Assembly (NCBI GenBank): GCA_018417955.1 | Contig: JACTVC010000003.1 | Location: forward strand, 558,001-622,000 | DNA length: 64,000 nucleotides | Origin: Laccaria trichodermophora | Taxonomy: Eukaryota; Basidiomycota; Agaricomycetes; Agaricales; Hydnangiaceae | Reading direction: 5' to 3' | In this document: positions 56,294-64,000 of the stretch, piece by piece | Numbering within the stretch: position 1 is the first letter of the stretch | Layout of the letters: the number at the start of each line of letters is the position of its first letter | Notes under the pieces: model-generated | Databases searched by the model: none | The model's input: the letters and a program-made list of their open reading frames with translations, nothing else | Told to the model about the DNA's origin: nothing | Translations under genes and position numbers: made by a program

Positions 56294-57977
56294 ATGATGT
56301 CAGAGAATGAATTCAGCGCCACTGGAACGTCCTGCCCCATCCATCTTCTTCCTAATGAGCTCCTTGCAAGGGTGTTCCAAACTGGCACGCGGGACTGGGC
56401 GGCTTCAAGTTCCGCAGCATCTACTCTTCCTTTCCCCATCCTAATTAGCGGTGTCTGTAAGCACTGGCGCGAGGTTGCTATAACTTGCCCGGATTTATGG
56501 TCCACGATCTACGTCCCTATCTGCTCTTCCAGCACTGGCACACCTCCTGCCTGGGTCCAAGCGTGGATGGATAGATCAAAGTCTGTTCCCCTTACAATCA
56601 TACTCGACATTCCACTATATAGCAATCGGATTACCCAAGCCGCTTTGCTTTCGACGATGATAAAATACCCCACTCGCCGGGTAGACATCAGGTCCAGGAA
56701 TGATGATGAATCCAACGTACATAGGCTTTTCATGGATGTTTTACAGGGGTCTCATCGAGACAAGTACGAGCAGATTTCCCTTTGCTTCCCAGAACACCGT
56801 CGGGGTCGAGCGCGGTTTACTAAAGAGGAAAATGTGATTCGTGAAGAATGGGGCTGCCTGCCTGATTGTTTAACAAGTTTCAAGGTTTCCAAACTACGTG
56901 TTATTGGGCTGGCGGTGTACCCACCTCAATTTCCTAATCTAACCTCCCTGACTGTTTGGGATATGGAGGCTACATTCCTAGAACTGCGGGACCTCTTTGC
57001 AGAGTCCCCCGGTCTCACAAATCTAGTACTCTGTCGTCTTCGCGTGTCCCCCACCTCACTTCCCCCCGACGTTGGCTCGTTAATCACTCTTCCGTCACTG
57101 CAACGGCTTGCAGTCAGTTTCGTTCGTGATTCGTCGAACCCAAGTGACATATACCCCCTCCGATACCTTCGCCTACCCAACCTTAGTTATCTAGAAATAA
57201 ATGGAGATTCCAACATCTCGCTCGCGTCTGCATTCAAAGATTCCCTTTCTTCCGCCGATCGACTCCACACCCTCAAGTTGTTCAATTTGTCTCACGCGAT
57301 TTTTTATGGTGCTCAGGACGACTTAGATGACATTTCCTTTTTGCGGTTACTCACTTCAATCCGCCACCTTCACCTCCTTGAGTCCTCCGCCGCACTTCTG
57401 ACTAGCTGCCCTAACACTGCACCTCGTCGGCTGCGCAGACCATCCATCGGAGGCGTGTTTCGGCCGCAGCCAATCAGCCGGGCTGGATTGCTCGCCGAGC
57501 TCCGCCAGGTTGGAGTTGCACTCCAAGCCGTGGATCTAGACAAAAGTAAACCTCCCCCAAAGTCCTCAGTTACTCCTTTCCCTAATCTCCAGACCATCAC
57601 TCTCGCTTCGCTGGCCTCCACCGACCTGCTCGACCTCTGCACCTATGTTGGAGTGCGAAAGAGCAAGCTTGACGCTGTCTACCTATCGACGTTTGCACAG
57701 CGCCATCTTAGTCAAACGCTTTTTAGGATGAGGGGGGAAGATACTTATCGAATCCCAAGTCCTATGAAGAAGAGGGACATAGACGTAGATCAGGTAAATG
57801 ATGCCGACGATTGGTTACGAGAGCGCGTGGAGGTTCACAAGTTTGACCCTGCCTCCGAGTCGAGGGATGACCTACTCGAGGATGCGACAACTTTGAAAGA
57901 GATGGTATGATTGGGCGGCGCGAAACCAACTTTCTTCTGAGCCAGTGCTACACTTTTTTCAGGCTGGGACGTTGTAA
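56294..57977 (+). CDS. F-box protein
   Basis: One long exon (56294-57903) plus a probable tiny terminal exon after the intron 57904-57962, ending AGTL and TAA. Without splicing, the frame ends KEMV at 57910. The N-terminal F-box is clear: IHLLPNELLARVFQTG ... ISGVCKHWREVAITCPDLWS (residues about 16-75). It is followed by about 400 residues with irregular leucine-rich repeats (FPNLTSLTVWDME, SLQRLAVSF, NLSYLEINGD, HTLKLFNLS). F-box proteins bring substrates to SCF ubiquitin ligases. Basidiomycetes have large, fast-evolving families of this exact layout, so the target cannot be inferred. It lies 310 bp beyond the Plavaka element. Confidence 0.85.
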
Positions 57978-58233
57978 GTAGATGCTAACGATCGTATGGG
58001 GTGCTCTTTCTTGTAAATAAATTTCGTCTTTCCGCAAAGAGCAAAGGCCTGCAAAAACTTTGACTATTTCGGTTTGTATAGCTCTGAGTTCCCCGGTTCA
58101 ACAACGGTTGAATATAAATCATTTTTGAACCTGATGTTGAACCGTTGCTGAATTGTCGCTAGCACTGGAGCCACATTGGACGCACGTGCCAGACGTCTTC
58201 ATGTTTTGATACAGATTCAAACCATCTCTTCCT
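57978..58233. other. Short intergenic gap
   Basis: The gap lies between the F-box gene and the 3' end of the minus-strand trypsin-like gene. It contains a local inverted phrase CAACGGTTGAA / TTGAACCGTTG near 58105-58150, possibly a terminator-type hairpin or MITE scrap. Confidence 0.3.
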
Positions 58234-58681
58234 CTACTCTAAAAATAGCTTTCTCAATATTTTCTCATCCGGCCCCTCCCTCATCTTCACCTCCTCCAGC
58301 CCCTTCCCCGCCTTTAAAAAATCCAACACAACTCCAACAGGTGTAACATAGGTAACATCAAACTCGCACTTCCTATCACCCGCACCGCACGCAACAATCC
58401 CGCCAACCCCTACAGCATCAACAACCACCGCCCCCGAATCACCCACCTTCCCAAACGTAGTACACCGGCGGTCATAGCTATTGGCCCGTAACTTCGCCTT
58501 CGGTATAGGCAGAATAGGCCACTGCTTGGATGCCCGCCCTTTATCATCACGGGTGTAGGAAAAAATGCTATTTGCGTGACCGATCTTCAACCCCGAGGTG
58601 GCACCTCGCATAAGAACGGCGATGCACGGATTACCGTCGTCATCGTAGTCAACAGGTTTGCGCATCTCCTCGTCCGGAACG

Positions 58682-58929
58682 TGTTGGAATTCCGGGAGCT
58701 GTGCGAGCATGTGCCATGTGCCCAATATACAGATCAAGGTACATTCATTGTTTTTCCGGGCATTTCACCTATATCCCCTTTTATTTCGTAGTCTACAGTA
58801 TATATAGGAGAGCTTGTACCGTAGTTACTCATCCGTTTGCCTCTGTCACCTCCAGAGACAACCGGAAATCTTATTCCCCTTTTTTCTCTTGATCACGAAG
58901 AATTGACGCTTGCTGATTTGATTTCAACA
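58682..58929. repeat. Left LTR of the TRIM element
   Basis: This 248-bp repeat is identical to 59876-60123. It contains a TATATATAGG box at about 58801, a likely core promoter in one orientation. Confidence 0.88.
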
Positions 58930-59875
58930 CAAACGGATTCCTGTCCTCTCGGGGTGGGTCAGTCTCACATACACCCCCGTCGCGTCGCTTTCTGGTTTCG
59001 TTCCCTCGCCGCCGTCGTAACCCGTTCCTTCGACCTCTCAGTTTGCCGCAGTTGAAGACTCGGCACTTGATGTCACTCGTCGTCACTCTCTGACAATCAC
59101 GCGCTGATTTCGAAGTGCCGAAGAAAAGCCGCTCGCTCGGAGCGCACTGTTGAAGTCCTCGCGCTTGGCGCTGGAGGCCGAAGAAAGTCCTCGCGTGCGT
59201 TTCCGAGGCAGAAGATGTCTGCACAGACATGAAACCTGCAGAAGAGGGCCGCAACGCCCCTAAACTTGCAGAAGGAAGCCGCCGTCGAGATCGGTGCACT
59301 ATTAATATTTGGCGCTGTCGATGATCAGCTGCCATGACGAAGAAGAAAAGCCGCCATCGAGATTGGCGCACCTTTTTTCCGCTGTCGGGGATCAGTACAG
59401 GATGAGGAAGGAAAGCCGCCATTGAGATTGGCGCACGTTTTAAGTCCTCAGGCTTGGAGGCACGTTTTGAAGGAATAAGAGGTGTTGGATAGGATTTGAA
59501 GGATTTACGAAGGAGTTTTTTTATTTCAGATGTCGAGACCCACACACCGCACCATGTGCACGCGATTACCCTTGTCGACGACGCTGACCGCCGCCCGTTT
59601 TGATTGCTGGAGCCGAGTTCTGCAGCTACCTATGCTCGCCGATCCCGGATTTGTTTTTTATTTGCTTCCCCCCTTGCTGGTCGTCGTTCCTACCGCCTAC
59701 ATTCGCTTGTCGGAGCCTTCTGAGGCATGGCCGCCCACGGATGTTGGAGTTTTGGTTTGAGGGAGTGCTCTCCCATTTGGATTTTATTGTTTTCTATTTC
59801 GCATTTTTTGGAGACCCCTTGGTTTCAGGGAGTGTTCTCATTGCTTTTTGGCACATTGCTTTGCTCGAGGGAGTG

Positions 59876-60123
59876 TGTTGGAATTCCGGGAGCTGTGCGA
59901 GCATGTGCCATGTGCCCAATATACAGATCAAGGTACATTCATTGTTTTTCCGGGCATTTCACCTATATCCCCTTTTATTTCGTAGTCTACAGTATATATA
60001 GGAGAGCTTGTACCGTAGTTACTCATCCGTTTGCCTCTGTCACCTCCAGAGACAACCGGAAATCTTATTCCCCTTTTTTCTCTTGATCACGAAGAATTGA
60101 CGCTTGCTGATTTGATTTCAACA
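59876..60123. repeat. Right LTR of the TRIM element
   Basis: This 248-bp repeat is identical to 58682-58929. The purine-rich GAGGGAG just before it (59867-59873) could be a polypurine tract if the element reads on the plus strand. Confidence 0.88.
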
Positions 60124-61649
60124 GAACGATCCCCCTTAGACCCAACTTGCTGAAGAAACAGGAGTAGGAGTATGGGTGCACGTTCTTGGGGTTGCGCGGC
60201 ATCATCAATATAAGATTAATACGGCTGCGCTCGCCCCCCAAGTCTATCATATTCCCCGGGAAGCTCGCTGGAACCACCTTGTCCGGATCGACAGCAATAA
60301 CAGCAACATCTCGGGCATACCTTGAAGTAGAATCCACGTCCATAGGCGGAGAGTAGATCACATGCCCCAAGACACGATTGTCTTCAGTCGCCCAATGCTG
60401 CAAGACCTCCACACGATAATCTGTCAACAGCTCTGCCGCCTTCTCCGCTTGTCCCCCCTCCTTCTGCGAGGCCTTCCGTTCTCTCTCCGCACCCTCACCA
60501 GTTTCGTTCAGCAAACTCGCAAGATACCTTTTCAAGTAGTCGATGGTTGAATCTTCCGACCAGATCGCCTTCTCAACAGCTGCAACATGTTTCTTGAACG
60601 ACGCGTCGTTGAGCATCAGAATGTCGCGCGGCTTCCTCTCCTCCCTCTCCTCCTTGCGCTCAAAGCCTTCATCGGCATTTAGATCAGGGAGAACAACATG
60701 CCGCGCAGTGACAAGCAACAGCCTCCCCCCGTCGCCGTCGCCATCACCTTTCTCATTGAGGAAAAAACCTGCAGTACCCTCCACCTCCTGCGTATCCCTC
60801 CCACAAATCGGTATCCCAAGCGTATGAGCAAGCGGCTCCATATCCTCCAACATCTTCTCATTATCCTCGCAACATAAAGCAGGCTCAAACATCTGAGGCC
60901 GCCTTGACAACGCTCGACGTCCGTATCTCAACATCCACATCCTCAATCCCATAATCATCTACCAAAAGCCTCTTACACCTCAATGCAACATCTATACCCC
61001 TCTCATACGACAACGACTCAGGAACAACACCAATCCACAAAGCAAGATTATTCCTCAGCACCTTTCGTTCATCAATAGCCGCTATCCGAACGACGTCCGT
61101 GCTCGTCCAATCTATCTGTTTTTCATCGAGCAGAGTGTGGATCTTACGAGCTAGCTCGCTCTCCCAGACATTCTGGATCTTGCAGTGCTCGCCTACGATG
61201 CGGAGCTCCTTGGTTTCGGGGTGATCTGAGAAGCCTGCGTTGTAGCTTGGGACGAGCTTAAACAGAACGCTGCCGGTGCGTGCGATTAAATTTGGGCAGG
61301 AGGGTAGGCCGTAGTACCACACTTTGGCTTCCGTCTCAGAGATGGGAGGGAGGTTGAGGGAGGTCAGGAGTGGAGATTCGGAGTGAGGTCCTGTGGTAGT
61401 GTTAAACATGGTTGCTAGTATTCAGAGAATGATAATATTAGTGATACGTTTGTCTCCTATGACTCCTTCTGAGTCCTTTGTCATTTGGATACGGTGTCTT
61501 CGAGTTGGCTAGGCCTACACGCGCACGCAGTATTTTCGATCATTGAATCAATTCCTGACATCTCCTCTCTGTCTTGTGCTCAAATCAAGCTCAAATTGGA
61601 GAAAGCTCCAGTGTTTGTTTTCCGTTGTTTGGCCCTTACGACCTTGCTT

Positions 61650-62430
61650 AGTTGTTCACTTTCCGCCTCAAACTTTAATCCCAAAAAGGGAAATCACGTT
61701 ATTTTTAGAAACGTGCCAGCCTCAGCAATCCTGTCGAAGTCCTGTGGCTCGGCATTGGGTTTATTTCGGAACACAAGCTATTATGTTTCCTTGCATCGTG
61801 TCTGAAAAAAAGAGAAGAGGGACAACATTTTCACGCAGGACTTATATTGCAGCTACTGTAGACATGATGTACAGTAACAGGATGTATCTTTAACAATACA
61901 AGGGCTGTCGACGCCGCCTTGGAACGTTGATCTTGGAAGCTGATGGAGAACACACCTGCAGTTGTGCATTCAACTTCCCTACTAAATCTCACCCTTCACT
62001 TCAGTGTTCCAAGAGCCACTTCCTTTCGCTCGACGCTTCTCAGGCTCGCCGCTCGCGACCCACCGCTAAGGCGAAACGTCGCTCGTGCTCCGTCGCCCTT
62101 CCAAGCGCTTCATTCTATAAAGTTGAATGGTAGGGCGGGCTAATGTTCTCATATTGAAGGCGGCGGGTTAATTCTTGTTGGGAGCAAGTATGGCAGTTCG
62201 CTGTATAATTTCCTCCGGGCCTGAAAGAATGCTTGTTAGTAACAGTAATGTATATAGGAAAGACAGAAATACCTTTACGAGGGGAATTGTACATGGATGA
62301 GGCTGGCGAGCTCCTGTAGTCGTCGTCGAATGGGAACCTTGGAGGGCCACGGCTGGGTTTGTTTGGTTTCTTGCTAAAAATAGGCGGCTTCCCGTTTTGG
62401 GATTAGAGTTTGAGGCGGAAACTCAAAAGT
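61650..62430. mobile_element. 781-bp Mutator-like MITE with 10-bp target duplication
   Basis: The ends contain inverted copies of TTTCCGCCTCAAACT followed by TAATCCCAAAA and GGGAA, with a further shared ATTTTTAG inside (left 61660-61712; right, reversed, about 62365-62423). GACCTTGCTT occurs directly outside both ends (61640-61649 and 62431-62440). A duplication of 9-11 bp is the hallmark of the Mutator superfamily. No MULE transposase is present. A 60-codon minus-strand frame (62168-62350) with a hydrophobic core may be a captured scrap. Confidence 0.75.
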
Positions 62431-62440
62431 GACCTTGCTT

Positions 62441-63313
62441 CCACTTGACACTTGTCTAATACGCCTCACAACCCAACCCGCCATCTAAACAACACGCCGA
62501 GCTATCTGACTTTGCCTCGCCCGCCCTTAGCCCTCGAGGGCGTGAGGGCGATATGATATCCAACACGACTTTGACAAGACTTGGAGTGACCAGATCAAGT
62601 TACGTTTTCATCTCTTAGGGCGCAGCGGAAAACGCGCATCATTCCCTTCCTAGATCGATGCGTGGATAGTAAATTCCGTTGACAACATCCGAGAGGCTGG
62701 TCAAAGACTACACCACGTCAACTTGAAGACTTCCCCTTCTCCATCTTGAGCTCAGGCACAAACAACCACATACTTAGTGCGACCTCGAGTAAAACCAAGT
62801 CAATTCGTCTCTTGCCACCACTCCGAACGGCGAATACAACCGACCTTCAATTGATTGAGGTACGCGACTTTGATGGTATGGTCAACTTCAATCGCTTAAT
62901 GAGATTGGCACTTAGTCAATTAATCTCCACTCGTACTGCCGACAATCGTGCAGCACCATGGTTTGTCTTTCATTATGATAAGCGGCGCACTTTCCATGAG
63001 TGTCGTCTTTACGGACGATTGCCTGGAGTGACCCGCCGGCGTATCTTGGCAGGAGCGGTTCTGCTCCTAGCCGATTCCACATCTTGTCATTCTTGAACGT
63101 ATGCATTGAATTGCGCGCTCTTTCAAGCACCCTCTTGGTTTCATTAAGGGTCAAGTCTTCAAGAAGGGGTGCTCAGAGCTGGCGCAAGAGCATGTGTATC
63201 TGTCAGACACCTTTCTCTTGGCGCTCCAGCTCGATGGGCGCAATGAGCAGCATTTAAACCCTCGCGCAGGTTGCGAATCTGATTGTCATTCACTCCCCAC
63301 ATCAAATCAAGGG
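62441..63313. other. No recognised gene upstream of the monooxygenase
   Basis: A 116-codon plus-strand frame (62746-63096) and an adjoining one (to about 63290, with LDGRNEQHLNPRAG) have no recognisable domain and no clean splice joint. They may be a decayed gene. The last part should hold the promoter of the gene starting at 63314. Confidence 0.3.
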
Positions 63314-64000
63314 ATGCCTGCAAAGTTCCGTGTTGCTATCTGGTGCGCCCTTCCTTGGCCGCCTCGTAAATATCTCATCCTTGATATATACAGTGGTGGA
63401 GGAATCGGTGGTCTGACAGCGGCGAGTATGTCACGAAGACTTGTGCATGGAATGACACTGACCTGGACAACTTAGTTGCACTGTCAAGGTACCCCGATGT
63501 AGAGGTTAGCGTCTATGAAGCAGCGAAAGAATTTTCCGAAGTCGGAGCGGGCATTGGGGTTTGGCCGCGCGTTTGGAAGATTCTGGCACATCTAGGTCTT
63601 AATTCTGATATGGCGAGAATGACTGCCTCGAAACCCAGCTATGACGAAGGTCTGCCAAAATCCTCTCTGATCTTTTTTTCCTACATTTTTATGACCTTTC
63701 GCAGTCAGCACTTTCATATTCAGGAAAAGCGACCAACAAGAGGGGGTCGACTTCTATAAACTACAAACGCAAGGTGTGATATCTTCCCTCTCGTTCCGAG
63801 GCATCAAGTTGTCTGAACTCGAACGTGAAAGGGACATTCCTTCGTTATCACCGACCGGACGTATTGAAAGTCCTTGTCGGACGCCTCCCTTCCCATTGCA
63901 AAACCTATTTCTCGCGTCGCTTACAATCTTATTCTCAGCGCAAAGGAAAAATAGACCTTTTCTTCTCCGACAACTCAAGAGAAACCTGTGATATACTTAT
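63314..64000 (+). CDS. FAD-dependent monooxygenase, salicylate-hydroxylase type (partial)
   Basis: The first five exons are visible: 63314-63342, 63394-63425, 63476-63649, 63705-63773 and a last exon running off the window. They read MPAKFRVAICGGGIGGLTAA (the FAD-binding GxGxxG fold), then ALSRYPDVEVSVYEAA (ending in the acidic residue that binds ribose), EVGAGIGVWPRVWKILAHLG, STFIFRKSDQQEGVDFY, and HRPDVLKVLVGRLPSHCKTY with IDLFFSDNSRETCDIL. This is the N-terminal half of a class A flavin monooxygenase, which hydroxylates aromatic or related compounds using NAD(P)H and O2. The intron after exon 4 has an unclear acceptor (near 63800). The later DG motif lies outside the window. Confidence 0.85.

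Larger units (their letters stand above)
58682..60123. mobile_element. 1442-bp non-autonomous LTR retroelement (TRIM type)
   Basis: Two 248-bp direct repeats, 58682-58929 and 59876-60123, start TGTTGGAATTCC and end GATTTCAACA (TG...CA ends with a TGTTG/CAACA inverted pair). They appear identical base for base. GAACG lies directly outside both (58677-58681, 60124-60128), a 5-bp target duplication. The 946-bp interior has no gag or pol frame. It contains about three spaced copies of AGCCGCC(A/G)T(C/T)GAGAT(T/C)GG at 59278-59425. A small element like this needs an autonomous partner for movement. Identical LTRs imply very recent insertion. Confidence 0.9.
58234..61409 (-). pseudogene. Trypsin-like serine protease-fold gene, split by a retroelement
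   Basis: Starting MFNTTTGPHSESP at 61409, the gene encodes an N-terminal domain (VWYYGLPSCPNLIARTGSVL), then the protease core. The core has His in LLLVTARHVVLP, Asp in YARDVAVIAVD and Ser in KVGDSGAVVVDAVG, which together make a plausible catalytic triad. It ends at 58234. Two lesions are seen. A 1442-bp LTR element is inserted after ...KLGLRGIV (58682-60123). Removing it with one copy of its 5-bp target duplication restores the frame exactly (…GIV|PDEEMRKPVDYDDD). Near 60890-60900 there is also a one-base frame change between SSVVKAAS and the following QMFEPAL stretch, with no plausible intron. Related single-domain proteins occur in agaricomycetes. Their substrate is unknown. Confidence 0.7.

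Noticed and set aside
58837..60086. Paired 72-224 codon frames ending in similar sequence as separate genes
   Set aside because: The similarity comes from the two identical LTRs. The frames run across LTR and interior with no domain.
60065..60958. 297-codon frame as a complete protease
   Set aside because: Its C-terminal residues are translated from the LTR. The true C-terminus lies on the other side of the insertion at 58.2-58.7 kb.
1..64000. tRNA or rRNA genes
   Set aside because: No cloverleaf-type sequence or rRNA core motif was noticed on either strand. This is a visual scan, so a covariance-model search would be needed to be certain.

Overview
This is a stretch of a filamentous fungal genome, most likely a mushroom-forming basidiomycete (Agaricomycetes). 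The signs are split genes with many 46-65 bp introns (GT..AG, occasional GC..AG), a laccase, an F-box protein, KDZ and Plavaka/CACTA-like transposases, and basidiomycete-style gene families. All exon models were read by eye from splice signals and reading-frame continuity, so single-base errors at boundaries are possible.

Layout. 0.3-3.4 kb: two minisatellite arrays (48-bp and about 150-bp units). 4.7-7.5 kb: two decayed copies of the autophagy E2-like gene ATG3. 7.97-20.86 kb (minus strand): what I read as one GTPase gene whose N-terminal exons (19.6-20.9 kb) and C-terminal exons (8.0-8.6 kb) are separated by about 41 copies of a 70-bp unit. Each unit looks like a complete 67-nt intron plus one codon. 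An 8.2-kb segment full of gene fragments (zinc finger, Thr-rich secreted protein, ricin-type lectin, MFS transporter) is inserted inside one of these units. 20.96-24.25 kb: an inverted-repeat element, with a nested TA-flanked element, ending about 95 bp upstream of the GTPase start codon.

25.8-36.2 kb is the gene-rich part: a putative mitochondrial protein, a 14-exon M28 membrane protease (Pff1/ERMP1 type), a 14-exon laccase and a small secreted Ser/Thr-rich protein.

37-56 kb is a stack of DNA transposons: a 660-bp hAT-like MITE (8-bp target duplication), a 758-bp MITE, a KDZ transposase with a convergent partner gene, a 3.9-kb pogo-type element (TA duplication, transposase broken by two TGA codons), and an apparently complete 8.2-kb Plavaka/CACTA-like element with three genes.

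56-64 kb returns to host genes: an F-box protein, a trypsin-like gene cut by a 1.44-kb retroelement with two identical 248-bp LTRs, a Mutator-like MITE, and the first exons of a salicylate-hydroxylase-type FAD monooxygenase that runs off the window end. The genes do not form a pathway. The main stories are transposon traffic and the intron-like array inside the GTPase gene.
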